From Branchiostoma floridae (lineage: Eukaryota; Chordata; Leptocardii; Amphioxiformes; Branchiostomatidae): DNA of 21,101 nt. The stretch lies in assembly GCF_000003815.2 (NCBI RefSeq), contig NC_049983.1, positions 22,016,230 to 22,037,330 on the forward strand, read 5' to 3'. The position numbers were made by a program, and so were the translations under genes. Below are positions 8,906 to 18,028 of this stretch, one piece after another; position 1 is the first letter of the stretch; each line of letters starts with the position of its first letter. A model generated the notes under the pieces. The model was not told the origin of the DNA, ran no database searches, and saw nothing but the letters and a program-made list of their open reading frames with translations.

Positions 8906-11900
8906 ATGGCTCGGTACAAGCAGTTCCTCCGAATCTGTCAGCACTGGCCGCTAGACACCACCAAGGAAGGTCGGGACATAGCTGTGGCCATCCGACAGGC
9001 AGTCGCCAAAGCCTTCAAGGAGGGAGAGAATACACAGGTTAGTGAGTTTTGCCGGGGTTTTAGATTCGACCTTCGTGAGTACAAAAATTATGTTACACAA
9101 CACAACTTCTGTGTTAACGTTATATATTCGCGGGGTATTTGTAAATTCGTGTATTTCGTGAATGAAACAGCTAATATTTATATGGACACTTGGTTGACCA
9201 AGGCAGTTCTTGTGATAATTGCTAACCCACAAAAATACAGACGAACGTACAACTTGAATACAAAAACCGACAATTCTTTTTAGGGGTATGGGGAGGGGGG
9301 CGACGGGGAAATTATGGGTTCGTGTATGTACATCAACAACAACAACTGAAGTAGGTCAACTTTTTTTAGACACGGGCAAGTCAATCTTCGTGTGAAATTA
9401 TGTAACGTCGTGCAGTAGAACAGAACCCAAATCAACAGTAGACAAGCCGGCCCAAACCGGCCCAAACCGGCCACAGAATATCCAGCGGGCTTGATATAAT
9501 TTTATTTGTCATCCCGCACATCTGCTTCGAGATTACTCAACTCTCAAGCACAAGGAACCAAGAGTTAAATACCAAGAGAGACTTTCGACTCAAAAACGAA
9601 TCAGCGAAATAATAGACGTTATTTAAAAAACGAGGACAACAACAACAACAACAACTACAACTACAAATGAGTGATGTAGAACTAAAGAAGAGCAGTTGTA
9701 GTGTAACATTGGGGTTCAAGTGACGCCAAACTGACCATGCCAAATGGTCCAACCTTTTAGTGCAGTGTCTAGCAGGGTTGGGTTTGTGAGCTGGCGGGCC
9801 AGGTTTGGTGCAGGTTCGAATCCTGTGAGCTAGGAGACTGTTTCTACCTTGCTCCCGAAGCAGAAGTTCGCTCTGGATGTTTTTTTATTTATTTTTAGGC
9901 ATTTTGTCTGGGTTTCTATTTTGTACCGTTTTGTTACCATTGGTAACTTACCAAGTCTGCAGGAACAGCTGAAGCCACACGTCTGTTTGGAGAGTGTGGT
10001 CATTTGTACTAGGGCAGAAATGCCTGATGCCTTTTGGAGTTCTCAACTATGTTGCCTGTCCCAAATAAACAGATACAAGATATGGGAAACATACAGATAT
10101 ATCAGAATTTTATCACTATTTCAAAGTCGGAACCCATTGAGACGTTGTTGTTTTTGTTAAAATTTCCGAAGAGGATAATTCAAGAATTTGCTGTGTATTT
10201 TCATAGCACAGATGCACATAAACAGATGTAAGCTGTACAAATTATGACATGATTTTACATGATAGATATTTTAATGCTGTCTTTTGTCCATTGTCACAAT
10301 GAATAGAGCTCACAATGAATACAGTACAGTCCCAGGACAGTGGAGTTTGGGTTTCACAGACTACTCTCCTCACAAAGAAACCAAAGTCTGCAAAGGCATT
10401 GTGTGTTGATAACATCTGAGTTGACTGACCTAAAAAAGAGGGGGTTGAATGACCTGCAATGCTGATCAACAAACAGGCGGTCAATAACCTACATTAAGAA
10501 CAAGTCCAGAATGGGATCAGTGAAAACAACCAAAGCTAGAACAACAATGCCAGCTTCTTCCTCCCTTTTTGCATATTAATTTATAGTAAGGATAAACCTG
10601 TTCTCAATTAGACCTTTTTTTTGCATATCAATTCACAGCTAGGATATAAAAACCCTCTCCAAAAAGATGTCGCCAGTGTCACTGGCCGAAAACAACGGAT
10701 GTTGTTTGAAAAGTCTGACCGTTTCCAAACTCATCATGTCATATCCAGTTGCTTGAGTAACTGCTTTTTGGCGTATCAATGCCAGCCTTTTCTTGAACAG
10801 CATTCCAGCTCCAATTTGCAACTAGGAGTAATACCTTTGCATATTTTAGGGTGTGTTTGTGTACCAGCATGTGACACAGCCCATATGCGAAAACATAGGT
10901 CTGATAGTGATATGCGCATATGCATAGTCCAGACAAACACAGCTTTGTTTACATGGCCTGTCCCTCAGTCTGGGTCTCTGCTGACCCAGACAGCTCACAT
11001 GGTGAGGAGTGTGACCAGAGGAGGCTGCTCTCCAGGGAGAACATCACATTAACATCAGTCATCTCCAGCCTGTATTCTGGTAACCCCTCCATTGGGAGCT
11101 CGCAGACTACTTCTACAGTTCTGGGAGTATAGCCCGCCTGCTCAGTTTATGACGGAATTCTTACCAGTTGGTTAAGTGTACAGCATTCCACTTCCAAAGC
11201 CTGGAGGGGAAAACTGAAAAGGCAAGCTGTAAGTAGGCAGGCTGACAGAAATGGGGCCAATGCTTAGCAGACGGTTGGAAAAACACCATGAGCAGAGGAG
11301 AATAGTGACCAGGCTAGCTTTTCTTTTACTTTTTTTTTCACTTGAACAGGTCCTCGCAATTTAATGGCCCTTTTCAGAGACCTCATGCTCCTTTAATTAA
11401 AGTATTAAGATAATAAGAGCTTTTGTAAATTTACTTGTTTAGATATGATTATGCAGAGAAGACTGCAATTAGCATATAATCTGATTGATTGATGGATGGA
11501 TCTAGTTTCAGTTGGTGGCATTGTCTACTTTAAAAGTCCTATGGTGTGAAGTTATATATGAATATGCAAAGAAGACTGATTAGCATAATCTGATTGATGA
11601 ATGGATCTAGAAAGTCCTAAGGTGTGAGTGTGGCCAAACATTGGAATATTGTCCAGAAATAGCAGTGGTACACATGATTTGGTGGTAAGCACACACCCAA
11701 GTGGTGGAAACTGATCACAGCCTTATGTCCCACAGGGGATGAAGAAGATAAGTGAGTAAGTAACTAGTAAGTAAGTTAGTAGTAATATATGTACACATTC
11801 AGCTAAACATGTATTAAAGGGGTTGTCATTTTCCATTATATGGTAATTCTAGGAAGGAAAAATTCATAAGTGGTTTTATGTTAATAGGGCTCCCTTGGAA

Positions 11901-14900
11901 ATCAGTTACTACGTTAACTGAAGGGACTACCCTAAAGATCAATAAATAAATAAATAAAATAAATAAGTATATGATTATCTTCATAGTATAGGATTAGTAC
12001 CCACTAGTCCTAGGCTCATCAATGATCAAAAGGCACTCAGTATGTCCACTAAACTCCCCAAGTACACTCTAACTAGTCTAAGTAGTCTCAACCTATGGCT
12101 GAATACAGTGCGTCTGACAAAGCATGGCAAAAACTAGGTTATTAAAACATTTTCGGGGCCTGGGTCAATAAGAAATCGTCTTGTTGATAATGTAAATGTT
12201 ATATCAATATGTGTTCATTGACATGTTATCAACAATTGGCCTTCTTGGTCAGCTTATTGCCCTGTCTTTATCCCGATAACATTCACTATGAAGAAATGTC
12301 TATATGTTTTGGGAATTCATGGGTTACGTAGTGTCTCGATAGGGATAGTGATTATCATATTGTTTTGCAAAACTCATGTAATTTTATTCATTGACACATG
12401 TAGAGTCAATTCCAAGTCACCGAGATGGTTTTGAAATAATATTTGTAATAAGTTTGAACTATTTTGAGTAAAAGAACATTCCAGTCACTAAAGTTCGAAA
12501 TTGTTCAAACATTTCAAAATGAAAGTTTAAACATGTTTGAACCTTTTTATATTTGTTGGAACATTTGGGAAAGTAATGATATAATTATCTCTTTATTTAG
12601 AACGATTTTCAAACATCTATGTGTTTTTGTTATTGTTCCAACATGTTCCAACATTTTGTGTCATTTTTTCCCTCCATAAAAACTTTTATTGACCCCATAA
12701 ACAAAGCTGCTAAGCTTGGTCCTTTGTTTGGCTCTTGTATTTTTAGATTTTCTTTAGTATACAATGGTGAGTCTTTTGTGAGAAGGTGTCAGACAGACAT
12801 AATTTCCTGCACTTGGCAGGGATGTGTGAATTGCCCTCTTCCCAGCCCACTGACCCAGTTTCATCATATTGTTTCCATGTTCGAACATGTGATCACAAAT
12901 GATGCATCTATGTTGGAACAGTTTAGAAACTAACAGAAATAATGTATTTGATGTTAGAAATGTTTCCTAACATGTTTGAATACTATAGAAATATTTAGAA
13001 CATCACATAGATGTTATAAATAGTTCTAAACAGTTACTTAGCACAGTTAGATTGTTACAACGATTTCCAAAATGTTAGAACAAAAGGCAAGAAACACCCT
13101 CTCGGTAATATGGAATCGACTCTATATATAATCTGTTGGAAAATAACACCCCTTTCTAGAGTTCATTGACTCCATCAATCATACTCTTCATATTGTAATT
13201 GGTAAAGATGTTTTCAAAGCGTGTGACAGAAAAACAAAAATGCATGGCAAAAAAGCACTGTCCCTCTGTTGTGATGTTTTCAAAATGTGTGACAGAAAAA
13301 CAAAATGTGTCACAGAAAAACAAAATGTGTGACAGAAAAAAAACTTGTCTCTGTTGTCTGCAGGTGAACCCAGCTGAATGTGATCGAGTCTACACCAGTC
13401 TGGACAGGCTGAACAACGGATACTGGAACAACAAGGTGATTATACATGCTGTACTTCATACTGTTAATCTGACTGTCTCACGCACTTGCAGTACTGTAAC
13501 TCCACTTTTACTCCACCTCTGTTTGTCAAGTGTATCTAATGTTAATAGGCATTAGGAAGGCAATAATTTATGACATCCCATTTGTATGTGTTGAAGATTA
13601 TGACTTTGGACAGATTGTAATAAAACTGTATGTTATCGATGGAAACGGTTAATCTTCTTTGCAGACTTCTTGCAGTGGTTTTATGTTAACTTTGCAGTTT
13701 TCACAGTTATCACTTTACCGCAAAGTCAATATCACATGGAAATTTTTTGGTCTGTCTTCTCTGGATCCCCACCTACCCCTTGTCTACCTCTAAGGGCTAC
13801 ATTGATTTTTATGAGCTCTACATTGTACAGTGTCATGGTGTGTTGCAGGTGCCTGTTACAATAAAGACACACGAATACTACAATTTACAAAGCACGTCAA
13901 TTGGTTTCCTGCACAGTGTGTAGCACTTTCGCGAATTCAAAACCACCACAAACTCTCATTTGTCTCCTTACTGAAAAATTAGATCTCAGTGAACTTAAAG
14001 GCATTTACAGTGGTACATGTTTACGCAGAGTGACAGGTTATGGGGAGGGGCTTTTCCAGGTCATTTGATCAGATAATTTATCCACCAGTGGTGCAACCAG
14101 AATGTTGGCATTCAACCATTGCTACTACTGTATTATTCTGTAAGCATCATGTATCATGTGCAATTTTCTATAACTTGACTCATATTCCTGACTGTAAACA
14201 TGGTAGAATGGTGTTGATTGTTTTAAACTAACTCATGTTTGTTATTTGTTGACTGTTCCCAGTACCCCAGAGTGAAGCCCACCACATTTACAGGGCTGAC
14301 GCTGGAAGACTACAAGCTGGTGCTAGCCTCAGGTGAGGTCACGTAAACACACCCATATCTATAGACTGGTTCATAGATACTTATGGACAAAATTTAGGTA
14401 GATTGACATGATACTGATAGAGAGTGTCTAGTCATAGGTTATATTAATATTATGTCTGTTTGGTTGTACTGTAAGTAGTTTTTATAGACCTTACGAAAGT
14501 CGCTGTACTTTTGTCGTGTCAATAAAGATTTCTATTGACCAGAAGTTGGAAGGCCAGTTTAATAAGTCTAATAATTGCGCCAGGTACAATTAAGACTGAC
14601 AGACACATTTCAGAAATCTCATAATGATTGTTGTTGTTGTTGTTGACCTTATAGTGCCTAGTGGCACACAGGGCAGCAAGTTTTCTTGCTGTTTCTGTAG
14701 CAGAGTATATTTAGAACAAAAAATGAAATGTTAAATCTTTGCAGTGGGGCATAGGAGTTTTTTAAAGACAAGAAACACTGATGTGGTTGCTGATTTCATC
14801 AATCAAATGGAGTCACTATGGCCTTAACGACAGTTATCTAATGATATGTAACACAATTTATTTGTATATTTACAGAGATATGATTTTAGCTTTCAAACAT

Positions 14901-15059
14901 CCTGTGTTAAGTTTCTTCAGTTCCTGCTGACTATGTTATAAATTCTGTGTTTCTCTTCCATACACAGAGTCCTTGACTGATATGCAGGAAAGCAAGAAGT
15001 CCAGCTGGCAGCGCATGAAGGAGAAATTCTCTGGCAAGGAAGACAGCAAAGACGCCTAG
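8906..15059 (+). CDS. UQCC2: UQCC2, complex III assembly factor, four coding exons
   Basis: UQCC2 (MNF1; yeast relative Cbp6) acts in mitochondria with UQCC1 to stabilise newly made cytochrome b during assembly of respiratory complex III. The coding exons are 8906-9037, 13364-13435, 14263-14332 and 14968-15059, joining in phases 0, 0 and 1 to a 121-residue protein; the human protein has 126. Exon 1 gives MARYKQFLRICQHWPLD and ends GENTQ, closely matching the human RYRRFLKLCEEWPVD ... REGENTQ. Exon 2 carries ECDRVYTSLDRLNNGYWNNK. Exon 3 carries YPRVKPTTFTGLTLEDYKLVLAS. Exon 4 carries WQRMKEKFSGKEDSKDA before TAG. All three introns are GT-AG. The acceptors before exons 2-4 (TTGTCTGCAG, CTGTTCCCAG, CCATACACAG) are good, while the intron 2 donor GTGATT is weak. 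Intron 1 is 4.3 kb and full of repeats. The start has no upstream in-frame alternative that improves the match. Confidence 0.93.
9769..9833 (+). mobile_element. Degenerate tRNA-like / SINE head
   Basis: A perfect box-B sequence GGTTCGAATCC lies at 9813-9823 within a T-arm-like stem (GCAGG/CCTGT), and CTAGC ... GCTAG can pair as a short acceptor stem. The total is only about 65 bases, and no clear box A, D-arm or anticodon arm forms. The following AGACTGTTTCTACCTTGCTCC resembles a SINE body. It is best read as a decayed tRNA-derived SINE in UQCC2 intron 1, not a tRNA gene. Confidence 0.45.
11445..11630 (+). repeat. Imperfect tandem duplication
   Basis: Two related segments lie head to tail: 11445-11550 and 11557-11628. 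Shared blocks in order are TATGCAGAGAAGACTG / TATGCAAAGAAGACTG, ATTAGCAT(AT)AATCTGATTGAT, ATGGATCTAG and AAAGTCCTA(T/A)GGTGTGA. The first copy carries about 30 extra bases between ATCTAG and AAAGTCC. This looks like a local duplication followed by a deletion in the second copy. Confidence 0.65.
11885..11967 (+). repeat. LINE 3'-tail-like segment with AATA microsatellite
   Basis: TAGGGCTCCCTTGG is followed by a small hairpin (CAGTTA ... TAACTG), then GGGACTACCCTAAAGATC and a run of about six AATA/TAAA units (11941-11967). A GGGACTACCCT-type hairpin immediately before an (AATA)n tail is typical of CR1/L2-group LINE 3' ends. Only the last ~80 bases are present, consistent with extreme 5' truncation. 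Family assignment is inference. Confidence 0.5.
12401..13124. mobile_element. 724-bp non-autonomous DNA element with TAGAGTC ends
   Basis: The two ends are inverted copies. The left reads TAGAGTCAATTCCAAGTCAC then CGAGATGGTTTT (12401-12432). The complement of the right reads TAGAGTCGATTCCATATTAC then CGAGAGGGTGTTTC (13124-13092). Within about 31 bases roughly 24 agree. The interior has no transposase and is rich in variants of AACATGTTTGAA and GTTCGAACATG. It also holds a second inverted pair, ACATCTATGTG (about 12614-12624) against CACATAGATGT (13003-13013). Both ends start with TA, which fits a TA target duplication as made by Tc1/mariner-like transposases, but the TA could belong to the inverted repeat itself. 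Confidence 0.65.
13218..13342 (+). repeat. 20-bp tandem repeat upstream of UQCC2 exon 2
   Basis: Three consecutive 20-bp units of AAAATGTGTGACAGAAAAAC occupy 13282-13342. The middle unit has CACAG for GACAG, and the last loses its final C. A related unit, AAAGCGTGTGACAGAAAAAC, lies at 13216-13235 and is preceded, like the first unit, by GATGTTTTC, so a longer duplication of about 67 bp underlies the array. It ends about 20 bases before the acceptor of UQCC2 exon 2, just upstream of the polypyrimidine tract. Confidence 0.8.
14333..14967 (+). other. UQCC2 intron 3 with repeat-like segment
   Basis: Donor GTGAGG at 14333, acceptor CACAG at 14963-14967. A GTT microsatellite (about 14628-14645) leads into GTGCCTAGTGGCAC and a perfect 7-bp hairpin CAGCAAG-TTTT-CTTGCTG (14674-14691). 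Together these look like part of a dispersed repeat. TCAATAAAGATTTC near 14519 resembles a LINE 3' end, but nothing upstream of it is codable. Confidence 0.4.
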
Positions 15060-15288
15060 GAAGTCTGCTTGTGTGTCTCAAGGAAGAAACTTTGGAAAGC
15101 TACCAAATTTGAAGTAGAAGAGAAGGCACCTTTAAGTAGAAGAGTGACTGGATGTGCTGTGAACTTCTGTACCGGTAGTGCCTTTATTGATATAGTTGTG
15201 TTTTTGTAGGTAATTATAAGTGTATCAAAACTTGCTCAGTATCAAAAGTTACTACTGCTGATATTTTGTGGGGAACTAATCACAAATC
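15060..15288 (+). other. Short UQCC2-HDHD3 intergenic spacer
   Basis: Only 229 bases separate the UQCC2 stop from the HDHD3 start codon. I see no AATAAA or ATTAAA. A pyrimidine-leaning TTGTGTTTTTGTAG ends at about 15209 and could be a splice acceptor for an HDHD3 5' UTR exon; it is immediately followed by GTAATT, itself donor-like. No TATA box is evident. Promoter, shared transcript and trans- or alternative splicing all remain possible. Confidence 0.5.
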
Positions 15289-16044
15289 ATGGCAATAAGA
15301 CCAAAGTTGCTGACTATGGACTGTACCAACACCCTCTTCAAACTGAAGAGAACCCCCGGCACCATCTACGCCTCGGTGGCGGACTCCCACGGCATCCAGG
15401 TGGACTCTGCCAAACTGGACTACACCTTCTTGAAGAACTACAGAGAACAGGATCAAAGCTACTGCAGCTTAGGCTGCATGAGTGGCATCTCTACCAAGGT
15501 GTGGTGGACCGATCTTGTCAAAAAGACTTTCCTCGATGCGGGGGTCCCCAAATCCCCGGCCTTAGATGCTGTAGCAAAGCAGCTGTTCGAGGAGTTCAGT
15601 GGGGGGAAGCACTGGGAGGTGTATCCCCAGACCAAGGAGGCCCTTGAAGCCATTCGCGACAAGGGCGTGAAGCTGGGAGTCATCTCAAACTTCGATGAAC
15701 GGCTGGAGGAGGTGTTGGCAGAGCTGGACCTGTGCCGCCTCTTTGACTTCGTCCTGACGTCGGTCGACGCTCAGGTCGCGAAACCGAACTGTCGGATTTT
15801 CCAGATGGCCCTACAGTTGGCCGGTACCGATGCCTCCCAAGCCGTTCACCTCGGCGATAACCTGAAGCTGGACGTCCAACCGGCTCTGTGCATGGGCATG
15901 CACGCCATCTGGATCAACCGGAACAACGGAGATGTTCCGTCGGAGCTCTCTGAATGCGAGAACTTTCACATGGTGTCCGACATCGAAGAGGTGGTAAAAT
16001 GCATCAAGAAAAAGCGACAGGAAAAGCAGAAGTTGAGTGGTTAG
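15289..16044 (+). CDS. HDHD3: HDHD3-like HAD-superfamily hydrolase, single exon
   Basis: A 251-residue haloacid-dehalogenase-type protein matching vertebrate HDHD3, also 251 residues, and insect Reg-2. HAD motif I is LLTMDCTNTL with the nucleophile Asp11. The position two residues later, usually Asp, is Thr13, as in Reg-2 proteins. Motif II is VISNFDERLE with Ser133. Motif III is the Lys165 of VAKPNCRIF. Motif IV is HLGDNLKLD with Asp190 and Asp195. The helical cap lies between about residues 20 and 120 (EVYPQTKEAL at its end), so this is a C1-cap enzyme. The C-terminus ends in a lysine-rich CIKKKRQEKQK tail. The family's physiological substrate is not established. The coding part is noticeably more GC-rich than its surroundings. 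ATGG at 15289 is the first in-frame ATG matching the family start. Confidence 0.93.
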   Translation: MAIRPKLLTMDCTNTLFKLKRTPGTIYASVADSHGIQVDSAKLDYTFLKNYREQDQSYCSLGCMSGISTKVWWTDLVKKTFLDAGVPKSPALDAVAKQLFEEFSGGKHWEVYPQTKEALEAIRDKGVKLGVISNFDERLEEVLAELDLCRLFDFVLTSVDAQVAKPNCRIFQMALQLAGTDASQAVHLGDNLKLDVQPALCMGMHAIWINRNNGDVPSELSECENFHMVSDIEEVVKCIKKKRQEKQKLSG

Positions 16045-16510
16045 ACAGACTAAGTTACAGTTTGAATATAGCTCCCATACAGCAGAAGTACAGGGTATAA
16101 TTCTTTGATAAAAGCCTTCTGTTGCCACTGTAGATTAGCCTCCATAGTAGGCTGTCTGGGGCCTTTTTTGGCTCATAATACATGCCAGTCATCAGCGATG
16201 GCCGGCTATCAGCGACCCAGTACAAAAAGAAATGGCCAGCAAAATGGTATTATGAGCCACAAAAGGCCCCAGAGAGGCTGGTATAGGATACTAAAATACC
16301 AAATACACATGTCAGAATCAGGTTTATATAACATTATATTTTTTATTAATGGACATTAGATGCACCTCATACACGTAAAATGTGTTTAAAATACTGCATT
16401 CTGGTATGAAACATTTCTGTTGGGCGTCAGGGAAAGTTTCTTTACATTGATGAATAATTTGTGCAAAGTGGTAATTGCTGTATTGAATAAAAAGTGTAAG
16501 AAAGGAAGGT
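16045..16510 (+). other. Probable HDHD3 3' UTR with polyadenylation signal
   Basis: After the TAG at 16042-16044 the first AATAAA is at 16486-16491, followed within 30 bases by GT-rich GAAGGTTAGGTAAGGTT, a fitting downstream element. That implies a 3' UTR of about 460 bases, containing the hairpin MITE at 16158-16270. A second AATAAA (AATAAAGG, about 17745) could serve a longer form. Confidence 0.5.
16158..16270. mobile_element. Small hairpin MITE in HDHD3 3' UTR
   Basis: GGGGCCTTTTTTGGCTC continues as ATAATAC (16158-16181). It is matched by GTATTATGAGCCACAAAAGGCCCC in inverse (16247-16270), with one mismatch in 24 bases. Weaker pairing extends outward (AGCCTCCATAGTAGGCTGTCT against AGAGAGGCTGGTATAGGA), giving a total of about 150 bp. 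The 65-base interior has two copies of ATCAGCGA. In an RNA this would form a strong stem. Confidence 0.75.
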
Positions 16511-16564
16511 TAGGTAAGGTTACAATCCAACATGTACATTGTGTATATGAGCATAGGCTAATAG

Positions 16565-16883
16565 TAGACCCCGTTGCAGTCTTCGGACGGGGCTGGTTTT
16601 TATAGGGGGGGGGGGGGGGTCCTTGGTTCGCAACTTGCAACGTTGGCTAGGTTCTCTTGTGCCGGGAAAGGGAGTTTGCTGTGAAAGGGAGTTTGGCGTG
16701 ATAGCGAGTTTTGCTACGTCCCAAAACTCGCTATCACGGCAAAATCCTTTTCACGGCAAATTCTCTTCCTCGGCCCTTGCCTGGCACAAGAGAACCTAGC
16801 CAACGTTGAAAATCGCGAACCAATGCCCCCCTCCCCCCCCCACAATAACAACCAGCCCCGTTCGAAGACTGCAACGGAGTCTA
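16565..16883. mobile_element. 319-bp foldback transposon with 9-bp target duplication
   Basis: The whole element is one long inverted repeat. Its arms start TAGACCCCGTTGCAGTCTTC at 16565 and, on the other strand, TAGACTCCGTTGCAGTCTTC at 16883. A G run (16605-16619) is mirrored by a C run (16826-16841). GGCTAGGTTCTCTTGTGCC (16645-16663) is mirrored by GGCACAAGAGAACCTAGCC (16783-16801). The arms close on GTGATAGCGAGTTTT (16698-16712) and AAAACTCGCTATCAC (16723-16737) around a 10-base loop. The flanks carry GGCTAATAG directly repeated at 16556-16564 and 16884-16892. A 9-bp duplication is typical of Mutator-like transposases. No transposase is encoded. Confidence 0.85.
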
Positions 16884-16892
16884 GGCTAATAG

Positions 16893-18025
16893 CAAGAAAA
16901 CTTAGAGCCTGTAAACTGATATTCCAATGTGCCATTAATTACTGTTATTCATCTATGTTGATATGTTACTAGTATGAGAAATGTGAGGCAGGTATGATTG
17001 TAAAATTTCATTCATGTTACTAGTATTGTATCAGATTTACTTCAAAATTAAGGTGACCAGCATCTGGTGGTTTAATAATGGTATCTAGAAGTACTGAATG
17101 TGGTGCTTGCTACTAATACTAAGTACAATGAAACTCTACCTGTAGTGTATGGCGTATAAAAGTTAGGAGCTACAAAGAAATGTAGGAATGCCACGTAAAA
17201 GGAGTTGTAGCACTAATGGGGACACTCGATGCTGAATGTTGTAGGAGGAAAAGGGACATTGTTTTGTGTATGAACCTGGATAGAGTCCTGGAATCAAAGG
17301 TGGTAGAAGGAGAGGGATGGGCTCTGTCTTCCAGTATCTTGCTTAAGACACAAAGGATTATTAATATAATCCACTGCTGCTAATAAGCATACAGCCTCAA
17401 AAAGGCGATTGGGCTACCTTTGCCTCTACCTACCTTTATACACAAATGCTTGGCCATTATAACAAGTAATCACTGTACATGATCCAAATTACTGACACTA
17501 TTTGAAATGGGGCCATCTTTTGTTTATTTAGGAAGCTGGTCTTTGTACTTGAACCAACTATGCCAGTATGCTGATGCTGATATACGCACAATCTAAAGCA
17601 AGGAGGTTGAAAGAGGGAAGTAAAGTTGTGACTTCAATTGTAGCTTCCTGCCTTAAATATACACTGCAGTCTTGTTTATGTAAGTGAAGACTGTTCCCCT
17701 ATTGTGACTTGTACAACTACATATCGCACAGAACTCTTTGTTATAATAAAGGTTGAGGTTTGAAATGGCGTGTTCTGATCCTGTTTTGCAAATGGGCTCT
17801 ACAAATAGTACATGTAACCCTTGGCCTTGCGATTTAGTCACGACTATTGTAAACTCCAAACAAGAGAGTAGTTGGCCAACACAATAACAACAGATACATA
17901 ATTATGTAACATCGAAACTAACCAAAGATAACCAAGTCACTACAAAAAATTAAGTAAATAACATTAGATAACTACAAAATATTAAGGATTTCCGAAATTA
18001 CATACAATAAAAAGTGAAACTGACG
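16893..18025. other. Intergenic downstream of HDHD3
   Basis: No gene is recognised. TGTTACTAGTATTG-like phrases recur at about 16963 and 17013. CTTCCAGTATCTTGCTTAAGACAC (17329-17352) has the flavour of a SINE body, but no box A/B head accompanies it. GGATTAT-TAAT-ATAATCC forms a small palindrome near 17356-17373. The minus-strand open frame at 17653-17859 shows no domain. Confidence 0.4.
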
Positions 18026-18028
18026 TAA

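Larger units (their letters stand above)
9038..13363 (+). other. UQCC2 intron 1, repeat-rich
   Basis: Donor GTTAGT at 9038, acceptor CAG at 13361-13363. Besides the tRNA-like segment, LINE-tail piece, tandem repeats and 724-bp element listed separately, it holds three copies of CCGGCCCAAA-type units (9447-9472), a CAA/ACT microsatellite (9636-9665), a GC-poor interval 9850-10560 with no recognisable content, and two TTTTTGCATAT-containing segments about 55 bp apart (10565 and 10619). A perfect ATATGCGCATAT palindrome lies at 10910-10921. No nested gene was found; the open frames at 9849-10160 and 10621-11052 have no domain signal. Confidence 0.7.

Noticed and set aside
9769-9833. True tRNA gene
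   Set aside because: Box B is perfect, but the length is about 65 bases and the D and anticodon arms do not form.
10560-10660. Tandem duplication around TTTTTGCATAT
   Set aside because: Similarity between the two segments is confined to about 15 bases plus loose AT-rich resemblance.
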